DNA from: Ceratobasidium sp. AG-K | Lineage: Eukaryota; Basidiomycota; Agaricomycetes; Cantharellales; Ceratobasidiaceae | Reading direction: 5' to 3' | DNA length: 64,000 nucleotides | Assembly: GCA_037039685.1 (NCBI GenBank) | Contig: JAWNGF010000005.1 | Location: 434,001 to 498,000, forward strand | Shown here: one piece after another, positions 25,489-37,123 of the stretch | How the letters are laid out: each line of letters opens with the position of its first letter | Position numbering within the stretch: position 1 is the first letter of the stretch | The notes under the pieces: generated by a model | The model's input: only the letters and a program-made list of their open reading frames with translations | Databases searched by the model: none | What the model was told of the DNA's origin: nothing | Position numbers and translations under genes: made by a program

Positions 25489-28250
25489 CTATCTTCCTCC
25501 CCGTTCTTGCGAACTCTGTACTGTAGCTAAAATCGCATTGCTAGACCCCCCAAGGTGCCCGATTTGCTCTGGTGTTTGTGTCTGTGCCCTCGCTGGCCAT
25601 TCCACTGGCCCCAGGTCAACGATATAGTCAAGCAAAAACCGAGTCATGAGCATTGTCTCCTGCTTGTTGGCCTCTTTTTCTTGGTTTGATAGGGAGTCAG
25701 GATCGTAACGATCCTTCAATCTCTCTCGAAAGCCCTTTGTTGCCAGGTGCCCAAATATTCCGAATGGTGCAATGATTTTCGCACCTGTTCACTTCAAGGT
25801 CAAGCTAGTCACGGTAAATATGAGTAATTGACCCACCGAGCATGCCCCAGAACAAGGGTCTCCCGAATAGGAACACATGCAAGCCTTGCAAGAGCGCAAG
25901 AAGACCACCAATGGACGCCAGAATGTCGAATGTATTGCTGGTACGATACTCTTCTATTATTTCGCATAGGTCCCCGGGGCCTCGTACGCCTTGTTTCAGC
26001 ATGCTGCGCGGGGTCCCAAGGGCGAAATTGTTGTAGTCAGGAGAGCGAATATACCCAGTTGTGTGGGGAGTAGTGTTCGAGCTATTAGATGGTAACATTT
26101 GCTGACTGTATATCTGCGCTGTCGCAGGTTGCATTAGGGCGCGTTGAGTCAAAATAAGCTCAACTTACACCATAAGTACAGATCAACCTCTTCGTAATTC
26201 TAAGGGTGGGCATTGAATCCATAACAAGCAAGTATTACTACCTTTTCTTGCGTCCACGCTGCGCGACTAACCGGTTTTGAGCCAGTTACTGCATCCCGGA
26301 ATGCCGATGACGAAATAAACTTGCGCAGCGCGAACCGAGTCTCGAAGTATGCATTTGTTCGAAATATTGGTCGAATTGGAGGCACAAGATACGGTGTTAG
26401 CATATAATTGAGTGGGCTATCCAAAGCAAGCCATAGACTGGGCAGATGCTTATTAAATATGTCGATATTGCTGGTGTTAGTTTGACCTGTTGCACTGATA
26501 GCATATTGTATGAAGCTACTGGATTCTGACACGGGCCGCGAGTAAGTTTAGTTGTATTTGACAGGGGTCCGTGTCTCACCCTGACAAAGAAAGATATGAA
26601 ACCAATCAGTTACGTTGGCGCCTTTGGAGTCGGGATTGGCTTTTTGCATGTATACGGGTGCGCACGGCTCTGTACAGGCGGGTCAGGTTAGCCAATTTGG
26701 GCCGCAATTTACTCTGTAATATATATATATGCCTAGTCTGGTTGCCCTAGACGTGGAGTGCTGTGCTTCCTCAGGCATATTCTCTCGAAGAACTCAAGGA
26801 GTTGTGTGGGTTTGACGGACGCACCTATTGTATTGTTTATACCAACCTGTCGGCTCGTTTTTCTGGTACCCGATGGACACGTTATGCCTCAGATTAACGC
26901 CCTCCGGGTTGAGGGTGTTATTTACACCAGCCAATTCTGGATGACGCTAATATTTGCGGATGTGAGCTTCTTTCCAAGAGTGCCCCACTTCGAACTTGAA
27001 CGGTGACTAACCACTACGACAGCCAAGCCAGTGGGGAAAGGAATGTCGTGCTGCAGTGCTGAACAGACGGCAACCACCGTCCGAGAAGGTAAGTTTTCGT
27101 TCCCAAGCTGGGTTAAGAGCGTGGTGGCGCGAGTAAGCAGTAGAGCGATCGCTGTAAGTGCAAAGGAGTGCTGGAATAACGCATAGGGCATGGTCTCGAC
27201 ATCACTATCGGGTATTCATGGGCCGTGCGGTCATGAGCAACCTAGGACTCAGTTCACTGAAAAACTCAAGGCTTACGGAACTCTCCGAAAAAAAGCATTA
27301 GCGATAAACCTTCCGATGGCTTTGATGGTACGTCTCCGATATGACTCCTTGTTGATGTCGAGGCGCTGAACACCTCGCCATGATAGTCTATCCGACGGAG
27401 TCCATCTGCAAAATTTAAGTATCCTACGGAGCGCGGGAGCGTTGAATAGGCTCTTCGAGTGCTCCAGAGCACGTGATCCCAACGCTCCCAGCGCGCTCCG
27501 GAGCCTACACAGCGCTTCTGAGCAAAGCCCTGGCTCCGGTTCTTGCAGAGGAACGTTAACCCGTATTCCTGCAGCCAGATACCCAACGCCCACAGTCCAG
27601 CGACCAAGCACATCATCTGCGGTGCAACGTGCAGTGAAGAAGAGGCACCAGAGAGTGAATGAGCTCAAGACATGGAGGGTAATACTAATAACACATAAAC
27701 CGAAGCCGTTGTATAGCCATGTGATAGGATCATATCCCACAAGATCCTGATGCCAGCTTTCAATAAAGCAGCCTAAACGGTGAGGCAGACCCCGTTGTTA
27801 CGATGGAAGTAGCAGAACATGATAAAACCGACTTGCCTGAAGTCAGTAAAATAAGCACAGTTGTTATTATCTGTTGGAACGCAAAACATCCGAGGATGGT
27901 GTCGGTGCGCAAGTACCCGTGTGTTGACCTGTGGTAAGCACAAATAAATCAGTGATCCTTGCTCAATGCACACACAGTACACAAGTAAGTGACCCACAAA
28001 TATATTCCATTCAGAAAACTCAAACACAAGAATAGATCTTGGCCAACTAGAGCATACAAGGTGTATCAATTGCGAGTGCGGATGTGTCTCGAAAGGGTAA
28101 GATACCAAAAATTGTCATCAAACCCCTCTTGCTATTACCATAGGCAACGTCTGAGCCCACCCACAATAAAGTATTATAGAGTAGAGCTCCAATGTCAAAA
28201 AGTGCGTGTAGAAGTGTGAGAGCATAAAACCAGTACTTTTGCAGCAGCAT
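25489..28250 (-). CDS. Tandem-array multi-TM membrane protein (copy C)
   Basis: Paralogue of copy B in the same orientation. The start MLLQKYWFYALTLLHALFDI corresponds to MLLRKYWFYSLTLLHAVIDI of B. An intron of about 105 nt (GTAATAG..CTCTAG) then joins to VGQDLFLCLSFLNGIYLW. Later segments: LRTDTILGCFAFQQIITTVL; GLCVISITLHVLSSFTLWCL; RWTVGVGYLAAGIR; SWRGVQRLDINKESYRRRTI; TLLTQLGNENLPSRTVV; RFALRKFISSSAFRDAVTGS; CEIIEEYRTSNTFDILASIG; and LLALLQGLHVFLFGRPLFWG. The intron at 25785 joins MLG to GAKIIAPFGIFGH, and the tail MTRFLLDYIVDLGPVEW ends at 25489. It differs from B by a 155-nt intron at 27406-27560 and by its tail. One junction, near 26130-26180, could not be resolved, so a local defect is not excluded. 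Likely an integral membrane protein; function unknown. Confidence 0.63.
27406..27560 (-). other. Hairpin-containing intron unique to copy C
   Basis: GTTAAC..TTTTGCAG, 155 nt, splits copy C between GGA ATA CG and A TGG ACT. Splicing gives GIRWTPSDRLSWRG, aligned with GIRHPPNRISWRG of copy B, whose exon is uninterrupted. The intron is also open in frame, so it can be misread as a 50-residue coding insertion. Its centre is an inverted repeat: CGGAGCGCGGGAGCGTTG at 27427-27444 against 27480-27500, whose reverse complement is CGGAGCGCGCTGGGAGCGTTG (a CTG inserted before GGAGCG). Confidence 0.65.
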
Positions 28251-29747
28251 ATTTGTACAGCGTGGAGGGGGTTGGGGTGCTAGACAAGGCTCCGAGAAGG
28301 GTCGATTTTATAACAGATACACATCACCCCTTCTCCCCCTGAGTGCCTAGCCGTGCACAAGGAACATCTGCACAGGGGGGGAGGCATGGATATTTCCGGA
28401 TGCAGCTATGCCAAGCAAGTTTCACGAAGCGTCAAACTATCGACCACCCTACTGCGAGGACCAGGTTTGGATTATTGTTTACGGTGTGAAGATCCCCCTG
28501 TATGCCTGGTCATCTGGAAACTGACTTACACGAGAAGGAAACTTCTTTCAGATATTTGACAACTGAGAGCCAATTAAAGCAAAATGAATCAGATTATGAA
28601 GTCGATAGGGGGGGTTAACCCTGTGCTTGATGCGCAGGGTTGGAAAAGACGCAACGAAGCCACCCCAGAGGCTATTCGATAGACGCGCTCCAGGGACGAG
28701 CGCCGTTGACTCGTGGTATCCATCAGTCGAATGCTATTGAATGAGATACCTGGCCGTTAAAATATACCTTCAAACAACTTAAGCACGCGTTTAGGATTGC
28801 CACACGAACACGGTTTGATTTGCTTGATTTTTGCCAAGGAAAACGCAGTTCGGACGACACAGTACTCAGTTAAGCTAAAGCGATTTGCCAAGCCTGTCAA
28901 ATAAGATTCAATCTCCCTATGTCGGGTTGATTTGGGTCTAGGCAATAAATATACAAAGGTGTCTGCGACATTGCTGCAACGTTGTGCCATGGATGCATTG
29001 CGGCCCACGCTCACCAACACAGAGACGCCGAGGCGGTCGCAACCGCCCCCTCTCGCCCGCGAGTTTCAACTATTTCACCCATGGCTGATTGCCGCGGTCA
29101 GAGCCGACGTCGATACAAAGCAACCGGGAAACACCCGAGTGGCATGATGACGTCGAGGTCGATGGACTCGATGTTGTATCAAATGTTGATAGCCGGGATT
29201 GGCTGGTAATGAAGAGTCAGTATGCATCCCTGGGCGCTTCGCCACTGATATAAACAAACCCCGGCACATGGCCCCGCATTGCAACTTGTCCGTGATTCAA
29301 GTCGTCGCAAGGCTGCAGTTCGAGGGCGTTGACACTTATATTTCCTGAGCGTTCGTGGGGAGAAGTTTGAACAGGGGTTGCCTAGGAACACTTGGGTTAA
29401 TAAATGAGAAGTTAGGTCCCGACGGAGGCAATTGCAGCCAATATAGGTACCCCACGGGTGATGTTCGGGTGAGCTAGTGATTGTCTTCGCATGACGACGG
29501 GGACACATGGTTGTCGCTGGGGGCGCCGATCAGCGTGTATCAATAGGGTCGAGTGTTTCCTTGGAGACAACTGTCATCTTCGAACATTGTCGACCTTTTT
29601 TCGCGCTCATATACAGCTCAACACGGGTTTCGCTCTCAAGCCTTTGGCACTTCCCTCGACCTAATCACTAGCTGCAGTCTCGTACGCCACTTGACTTGAC
29701 CCACTCTCATTTCCAATTCGACCCGGAGTCCAAAACACAACCACAAC
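28251..29747. other. Intergenic region upstream of copy C and the Ser/Pro-rich gene
   Basis: Divergent promoters probably lie here. Minus-strand frames at 28757-29020 and 29179-29508 are open but show no known domain and no convincing splice pattern. No RNA gene recognised. Confidence 0.4.
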
Positions 29748-32700
29748 ATGAAACTCTTCTCGCGTAAAAAGTCAAACACTGCGATTCGCGAGGACCAGCA
29801 GCCTAGTATTTCTCGGCCGCGTGCACAAGGGCACCTTCCTCCTACGACCGGCCCTCGTCCGGCTAATCCGTCTCGGCGCTCGATTGGCTCGAGTGCTCCG
29901 ACCACGCCCGGAGAGTCGTTGACGACTCCGCTGTACGCGCGATTTGCACGCGCAGACTCGTTTGAAAACCTTAATTTACGAGCCCAAGCGGATAGCAGAG
30001 CGCCTTCGTTTGCACCTACGCAACAAGACCTGGACGATGCGAGCAAGCAGCTGGGATATGATCGGCCTTGGGCGAGGGAGCGTTTGGGAAGTTTGGACAG
30101 TGGTCCGTCACTTTCTGCGCAGCTAGGTACGACCGAACCGGCGACTCCGACTATTCGTATGGTGTCGAATCCGTCGAACCCAGCCCCAACGGCTGCCGAC
30201 AGAAAGAGTACCGCCGAGACGATAACATCAACGACCAAATCAAAACGACTTTCACTGGACGCAATGGCAGCACAAGACCCGTTTACGGCTTCCAAGATGC
30301 AGAGTGTATTGCGTAGAGCACCAACTAATGTAGGTTTCATTCGTTAGTACATCAGCTGTCACTAATCTTGCGCTGGCAGGTCAAAGTACCCGAACCCGAG
30401 CCGTTACCTAAGCCACACCGGTCGACGACCGCACCTCCACCAGCCGGACAACCTAATCGCCCAGTTCCTACATCACGAGCTCCTACTGCGCCTCCCGCTG
30501 CAGCTCCTTCTCGTTCTACATCCACACCTGTATCCACACCTCGCCAAGCCCCCCCACCTTCACGGACAACCTCGTCGATCCGCTCAGTTTCCACATCAAA
30601 CCCTCGAGGCGGTCCCCCTCCTCCCACACAAAACTACCGTCCTTCGCTCGATGGGGCTACTTCGGACGATGGCATGTCCACGTTTTCGCACTCCCAAGCT
30701 GGGCACGGCCCGATGCGACCCATGTATCCTAGTCTAGCTGCAGGGGTCAATCCGAGCTCCCCGCCAAACGCCGGGGCCAAACGCGAGCGCGGCCCGCCTC
30801 CAACTGCGGGTACACCTTCGGCCTACGCCTGGCGTTCTGGACAAAGCGACGACGGACACGGTGGTGGCAACTTTTACACTGGAGGGTCGCAAACGAACTC
30901 GACGGGCGTTATGGGATTGGCGAGTCTACCGTCGCTTCCCCCTGGCGCCGCACCACCCAACCCCAACCCATACGGTCCTGTAGCATATGGAGCCTCGAAC
31001 GTGAATGCTTATGGCCCTTCGATGCCGTATGGGCCTACCCATCCTCCTGCCCCGGCCAAGAAACGGACGCCTAGCAACCCACCTGTATCACGTGTTCCTC
31101 ACCCGTCGAGTGGTACGGTCGGTAGCCGCCGGATGAGCGTGGATGGAGGTGCTGCGGAAAGGCCGTTGAGTGGAGGTCCAGGAACGTGGGGTGGAAGTGC
31201 GATTGGCCCGAATCCGTCGGTCGGTCAACCGAGAGAGCGAGAGAGCGAGAGGGAGCAACCTCGTGCAGTTCCTACGGCTAGGAGCGTTCAACCTGGCGAG
31301 ATTTTCCACCATCCTCAAGCACAAGCACAAGCACAACCTCAAGCGCAGGTGCAACCTCAACCTCCATCGCAAGTGCAACCTCAACCTCCATCGCAAGTGC
31401 AACCTCAGCCTCAAGCACAGGTAAAGCCTCAGCCTCAAGCGCAATCTCCTCAACCCCAACCCCAACCACAGTCTCAACCTTCGGTGAAGGCAGTTCCTTC
31501 CGTGAGCTCTAGCTATGGACCTACTACTGTACCCAAGCCCATCGAACACGCAGGAGAGAGGGGACGGACGAAATCTGGACCTTTCAGGGGTGCTAGTGCT
31601 GAAGCTGGAACGGCGAGCCCACTCAAGGCAGGGCGCCAGTTCTCCGAAGGCCTCGCACCAAAGCTTTCCGACGACCGACTTGCTTCGCCTAGGCCAGTAC
31701 AGGAGCGCTGGAGCCCAATGAAATCGTTTGAAGGATTGACGGGCCCAAGCAAGACTCCTGAAGGACGTGTTAGCCCAATCAAACCTTCTGCAAGCCCGCT
31801 CTCGATAGATAGTGGCTCTGGGTGGTCAGGACGAACCGTCGGCGGAACTAGCTCGGCCAAGACGCTCGATGGAACTGGTTCGGCGACTGCTGGATCGGTC
31901 AGGACGGTCGATATCTCAGTTGCACCTAGCCGTGCTGCGACTGCCACCCCTTCAACTCCTGTCGGGGCTGGTTCACTCGCAACTCCCGTTACAGCCAACT
32001 CGCTCTCCGTTCCTCGGGCCGAAGCAAGTCCCAACCGAAGCTCAATACTCTCCACTAGCCCGATGCCACCGACTAGCCCGTCAAAGAGCACCGCAACAGT
32101 CCCACCCAGCCCCTCCAAGAGCGAAGCGCCTGCTCGGAGCACCGTATCGACCAGCCCAGTCCGAATTCGTGAATTGCCGCAGCCTCCAACTCAATCTCAC
32201 CCTCCTATCTCTCACAACAGACCACCTCACCCTCGCGCACCTTCGTCTGTATCCTCGTACGGAACTGCTTTGGCCATGGAGTCAGAGGCTGGATCCGAGA
32301 CGGGACCTGCAACCAGTAGGCTTGCGCTCGCTGGGTTGGCTCCAATCAATACGACTCCTTTGAGGTCTGCGTCTCCCACCCCTACGAGCGCGTCGGCCGC
32401 GCCATCCAGCGCGATGGTTACCGCTCGCATGACTCCTAGCACGAGTGCAGCCAGGTCTCCTATGACCATTCCTTCACTTCCTTCATCCACCCCGAATCGT
32501 GGACTTGCCCTACCCCCTCGAGGTATCTCTCCCACTCCTTCTGCGAGCACGATGCGCTTGGATGAGCCATCCGAGAGCGAGAGCGAGTCTCAGGGCAAGA
32601 AGCGGAACCTCCTCGTCAAGACACGCAAAATGGATGGCGCGAGCAGTTTTAGGAGCAGTGATGAGAGGAGCGAGCGTCCTACCTCTGTCGTTCCCCCCGA

Positions 32701-34435
32701 GTCGCCTGGTCCTGGTCTCGGTTTGAGTGGAGGGGAGGATCCGTTTGCGCGTGCGCCCCCGACGATTGTCAAGACTGTCAAGCGCGGAGTGAGTATTCTG
32801 ATTTTGAAGCTGCGAGTATATACTAATAGGGTTGTGTAGAAGGCCCTACCCACGCCTGATGTGACACCCGATCCCAACCAGCATGAAGGAGAGACGACGC
32901 CCCGTGGAGGAATGCCACTCTCGCCACCCCTCTCGTCTGACGAAAATGATGCATTCCACACTGCTGCCAGCGACCTTACCCGACAGCAGGGCCAACCGTC
33001 GCCCATTACTCCCGCTTTGACGGACGAAGCGCCTGCAGAGGAGGAAATGGAAGAAATGGAAAATGCCAACGAGGAAGAGGAAGATTTCGAGCCAGCGTCG
33101 ACTACCCCACCTGGTTCCCCTCCGCCGCCCAAGATCTATCCTCTCACGACACACATGAACATGCCCTCGTTGCTCGCTGCTCTCCTGCCCCACCTGTCGT
33201 TCCGCGACTGGAACGCGATCAACGCGCTCAACTCGGCTCTGAGGCGCCAACTCGAAGAGACTCGTGCGCTCCGCGAAGAAGTTCTCGAGTTTTGGTTGCG
33301 CGGTGTTGGTTATTCGCGATGGACCTCTCCCAAGCGCGAAGTCTTGCCTCTCAGCCTGCGCGACCTGAATGCGTATATGCGCGGCGTGAGCATCGCCGTG
33401 TACCGATACAGCGCCATTGCCGAGAGCTTCCTCGCCGTTCGTGCTCAGCAGGAAAGGACTAGCGAGCGCGTACCCGGCGCAGCGAGCAAAGGCAACCTGG
33501 TCCGTGCGCTCGCGAGCTCGTGCCGTGCGTACACCAAGGTCATTCTTCGCTTGCGTGATCAAGCCGAGTGCATGCATCCCGATGGAGACTTTAGGAGCCC
33601 GCTGTTCAGGGCTGGCAATGCGCCGCTTTTGAGGGTGTTTGTGCCGAGCAAAGAGGGCGCGTGGTTGAGCGATGTGAGCGTGTTGGATTGCGAAAAGGAG
33701 CTGAAGCGTGCTGGGGCGCTTGGTGCGCTTAGGGTTGGTGATGTGGTTTGGGATGCGGCGGTTGGCGACGAGGGTAATGCGGGGCGTATGGTTTGGGGGA
33801 TGGGAATTACCTGGTGGTTAGTCGATACGGTTCAGCCCCTTGCGCTTGACTGACACTTTGCTAGGACTTGGACTATACCTACTCTACTACCGGAGAGCTG
33901 CCGAAGTACATCAACTCGCTCGCGTTCTCGCCCTCGTACTGGCACAAGGTCATTCGCACATCCAACAGCCCACTGTGCCATCTCGACCTCGCACCATATG
34001 CCGCCGAGATTGCGCAAAACTTGCAGCTCGTGCAGGATCGCGTCCAAACCGAGACGTAAGTCGACTCTCTACCTCCTTAACTCAACACTAATTCCCCCAT
34101 TCAGACCCCAAGGCGGCCGCCATACTGTTGTCCGATGGGTTCACCGCTCGCGCTTCCACCCCCGTCCAGGCATGGCCATTCCATCGGCCAACTATCCCAC
34201 GACGGTCGACCGCATGTGGGAAGGTGTCATCGTAGTCGAGGTCGAAGGTACCAACGAAGGTTTGGCCGATCTCCAAGCCAGGGTGGGCCACGGAGCGAGG
34301 CTGTTCCCGGCCAAGACCGCAGGGATGGAGTTCAAGGCCGTCGGAGGCAAGAGTCCATTCAGGTTGTTGAGGTCCATGAGCCGACCCGGGGAGATCTGGA
34401 TGCGAGCCGTGAGGGAAAAGGAAAAGCTGGCGTAA
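29748..34435 (+). CDS. Ser/Pro/Gln-rich protein with conserved-looking C-terminal domain
   Basis: Five exons, about 1,497 residues. Introns at 30330-30379, 32789-32839, about 33821-33864 and 34056-34104 all keep frame. The start MKLFSRKKSNTAIRED is short and basic. Residues from about 190 to 1000 are low-complexity Pro/Ser/Thr with a Gln/Pro tract and repeated SP/TP dipeptides, suggesting a phosphorylated disordered scaffold. The last 400 residues look folded: MPSLLAALLPHLSFRDWNAI, TRALREEVLEFWLRGVGYSR, RVFVPSKEGAWLSDVSVLDC, YINSLAFSPSYWHKVIRTSN and VVRWVHRSRFHPRPGMAIPS. No signal peptide or membrane helix. I do not recognise the C-terminal domain. A cytoplasmic polarity or signalling scaffold is a guess from composition only. 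Confidence 0.8.
31316..31480 (+). repeat. Gln/Pro coding repeat
   Basis: Tandem QPQ/QAQ/QPPS codons. At its core, a 24-bp unit beginning GCAACCTCAACC is perfectly duplicated at 31351-31374 and 31375-31398, giving two QPQPPSQV units. Likely slippage-prone and length-variable between strains. Confidence 0.85.
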
Positions 34436-35004
34436 GAGCCGCAAGATGCCCAGTCATGTTTTAAAATATCTGTTTATATTTGGCGCTATGGAAGATACCC
34501 AGAAAGAACGCCTCGACTCGATCTAAATGTTTTCATACCTGATATTAGTTTCCTCTGGTTGTTTGTACTTTTTACTTTAAATTCTCGGTTTTGTGAACGA
34601 AACATGTATCCACACAAACGCCTTATATCATTGGATTGACACTAGTGTTTTGTCCTAAACTTGGGTCGCCAAGTTGGCTGGCTGAAGACTGGCGCTTGTT
34701 TGCAACCTACGTCAGACCGCGGGCTCCGAACTCCATCTTCCGCGGTCATCAACCCACCTCAACCGGCGGTTCCCGTGCATAAGAATAGTGCTTGAAAAAT
34801 GCACGACGAATTTGGTTCACCCATATGGTCCCAGTCGGACTCGTTTTGTGCCAACAGTCATGTTGCTCAACTTACGGCTCAACTGTAAAATGAAGATCGT
34901 CCCTGCACGACAACTGTGACTCGAGAATTGTCTCTCGGCCAATCACGTGTCGAGCTTGCACTTCTTTCCAGGCTCGGTGATGAAACAATGGCACCATCCT
35001 ACAC

Positions 35005-35046
35005 TCCGAATACATTTCCGAATACTACTCCGAATCTTGCTCCGAA
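35005..35046 (+). promoter_or_regulatory. Four TCCGAA repeats at exact 12-bp spacing
   Basis: TCCGAA starts at 35005, 35017, 35029 and 35041; the first three extend to TCCGAAT. The bases between are not conserved (ACATT, ACTAC, CTTGC), so selection on the hexamer is more likely than simple tandem duplication. The cluster ends 18 bp before the TATA box and 77 bp before the ATG of the transporter. It looks like a multi-site regulator-binding element; the factor is unknown, though CGG/CCG-centred sites are typical of Zn2Cys6 proteins. Confidence 0.6.
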
Positions 35047-35063
35047 ACCAATGTTTGTTGGCG

Positions 35064-35071
35064 TATAAATA
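35064..35071 (+). promoter_or_regulatory. TATA box of the SSU1-like gene
   Basis: TATAAATA lies 59 bp before the ATG at 35123 and just downstream of the TCCGAA cluster. Confidence 0.55.
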
Positions 35072-35122
35072 GTTGCTCATGTGGTTAGTTTTCGCCGGCA
35101 CTTGCTTCACAACCGTTCTTCC

Positions 35123-36730
35123 ATGGTCTACTGCCAACCTTTGAGTCATCGAGCCGACGAACGTGAGAGTCAGGCGCATATTGCGGTTATGGATTCCATC
35201 AAGTGAGTAGGGTGGTTCTGCATTGGGTCGAGAGCTGATTCAATAGTGAAGGAATTTCGCACCGATTTGGTTTGCCATTAACATGGGTACGTGTAAAATG
35301 ACTTCCGTCGCCCGAAATCAACTAATAGCTTTTTCCAAGGGACCGGCGCGGTATCTACGCTCCTCCATGGCTTTCCATACGGATCGAAACCTGTCTTACA
35401 CGCATGTGGACTCGCCTTCTTTATCATCAATACTTTACTCTTCACGCTATTTTGCATAATTTCTGCAATCCGCTACGTGAAATATCCCGAGGTGAGTTAT
35501 GACCAGATTAATCTCTGGGCAGTAACGGTAACCTGTGAGATCAGATACTTCACCTTATGTATCGACATCCCATTCAAAGCCTATATCTAGGTTAGCACTG
35601 TCCTGAACTCTCGAGCAGTGGACTAAACGTAATCTAGGCTGCTTTCCGATGGGATTCGCCACCCTAATTAACGGGTCCCTGAACGCATACACAGCTTACG
35701 GGCTGAGTCGAGGTTTTCTTTACGTCCTCTGGGCTTTATGGTGGTTCGATTCCATACTTGCATTGGCGGTATACTTCCTTATGCTTTACACAATGTAGGT
35801 GACTGAGTTCGTCAAGCCATTTAACATACTAACTGTTCTCAGGATCACGCGTCACAATCACACCTTCAAAGCATTGACAGCCGTATGGCTCCTCCCTGCA
35901 GTCACTCCTATCGTTCCTGCAACTACCGGAGCGTTGCTCGCGCGTGCGATTCTTCCCTACTCGACAAAACATGCCTTGATCTCGTTATTCATGGCAACCG
36001 CATTGCTATTTCTTGGCCTATCATTGACCTTTATGATTTTGCCGCTTTATATGCTGAGGTTGATTACTGAAGGCCTACCACCCACCACGCTCATTACCTC
36101 GAAATTTCTCCCAGTCGGCCCATGTGGACAGGTGAGTTTCGGCGCATACATGCATAAACATCGAAGCTCACGATATGCAGGGAGGGATGGCATTTATTAT
36201 TATCGGACAAGTGTTTTCAGAGATGGCCCAACGCCGGGTCATCTCTAACGAACTTTTGACCGAATCGCAGCCTTGGGCACTGCTTGGCCTCGTTGGGGGA
36301 TTTTCTCTCTGGACCTTTGGAATCTGGTGGATTTTGCTCGCGATCTTGGCTCACTGGGAGAAATTCCAGACTGATCGGCCAAAGTTCGCGGTTGGGTTTT
36401 GGGGCATGGTGTTCCCGCTGGTAAGATTCGCTCGTCAGTCTGAAACCTGGTCCGCTCTGACGCTCATTTTAGGGAGTGTATACGTTGCTTACCTGGCAAC
36501 TTTCCGAAACGCTGGGATCGACATTTTTCCGCGTACTGTCGGCCATTTTTAGCGTCGTGGTGTTTTCGCTCTGGGCCGTGCTCGCTAGTACCACCGTTTA
36601 CTATATCATATACCACCCGGAGAAGCTGTTTAGTGCGCCATGCCTGGAACAGTGGGCGAGGTCGGAGCGCAAGTCTGCTCCTACCTGCTCCACTGGTCAT
36701 GAAATGTCCACAGGAGACGGGGCTTGCTAG
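35123..36730 (+). CDS. TDT-family transporter, SSU1/malic-acid-transport-like
   Basis: Eight exons, 418 residues. It belongs to the tellurite-resistance/dicarboxylate (TDT, SLAC1/TehA/Ssu1) family of ten-helix anion exporters or channels at the plasma membrane. Signature segments: NFAPIWFAINMGTGAVSTLL (first helix with the MGTG motif), FATLINGSLNAYTAYG, LLPAVTPIVPATTGALLA, FLPVGPCGQGGMAFIIIGQV, FGIWWILLAILAHWEKF and VGFWGMVFPLGVYTLLT. The order and the GPxGQ(GG) motif fit fungal sulfite pumps and malate transporters; which anion is moved cannot be decided here. Introns: 35203-35251, 35287-35339, 35492-35544, 35591-35637, 35795-35842, 36132-36180, 36421-36472. The start is supported by the upstream TATA box, and the first exon gives a short polar N-tail. 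The C-tail is polar and Cys-containing. Confidence 0.92.
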
Positions 36731-36903
36731 CCAGCCTTTGGTACATGCGGTATTAAGTTTGTTATGGTTTGGGGTTGGTAATTTATACTTTTATATCGAA
36801 GTGAAGGACGTGGAGTACGTCTGGCGACCCTGCGTTGCTTATATTTGGGGGTTTGTTTGTAAGAAGGTGCCGTTGTGGCTATGAGAAAAGGCTTCAAAAA
36901 GGT

Positions 36904-36986
36904 TGGACAAGTCCGGAATTGAACCGGAGACCTCCTCAAATCACATCCATGCGAATGAGGCGCGATAACCCCTACACTACATGCCC
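36904..36986 (-). tRNA. tRNA-Ala (CGC), with intron
   Basis: 83 nt on the minus strand. Acceptor GGGCATG/CTTGTCC carries the G3-U70 alanine identity pair and a U6-U67 mismatch. Anticodon stem CCTCA/TGAGG encloses TTCGCA, a 10-nt intron TGGATGTGAT after position 37, then T38. T arm TCCGG-TTCAATT-CCGGA, discriminator A. The A box (TAGTGTAGGGG) and B box (GGTTCAATTCC) are visible. Identical to the copy at 44799-44881. It lies between the TDT gene and the importin gene. Confidence 0.94.
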
Positions 36987-37123
36987 CTTGCCGTCAGATT
37001 CACAAACACAACCAAATTAATTATCAAACCCTGGAGCTAAGATCCTGAATGGGAAGCTTTGTTGACCCTGGTTTCCGCTCCGCAACCATCTCCTCGCTCG
37101 CTCCCACCACTGACGCTCTAGCC

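Larger units (their letters stand above)
34436..35122. other. Intergenic: 3' UTR and SSU1-like promoter
   Basis: The first half is AT-rich and probably the 3' UTR of the preceding gene. The second half holds the TCCGAA repeats and a TATA box, listed separately. No gene seen. Confidence 0.5.

Noticed and set aside
27406..27560. A 50-residue coding insertion in copy C (..GVNVPLQEPEPG..)
   Set aside because: The segment has GT and AG ends, and removing it restores collinearity with copy B, so it is an intron that happens to stay open.
28080..28140. A frameshift near the N-terminus of copies B and C (ALAID.. frame)
   Set aside because: In both genes an intron ending ..CTAG restores the frame into AGKYVFLCL (B) or VGQDLFLCL (C), so no disruption is needed.
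31513..32142. A 209-codon minus-strand frame inside the Ser/Pro-rich gene
   Set aside because: It is the complement of low-complexity Ser/Pro/Thr codons (giving Gly/Leu/Val/Ala); a shadow frame.
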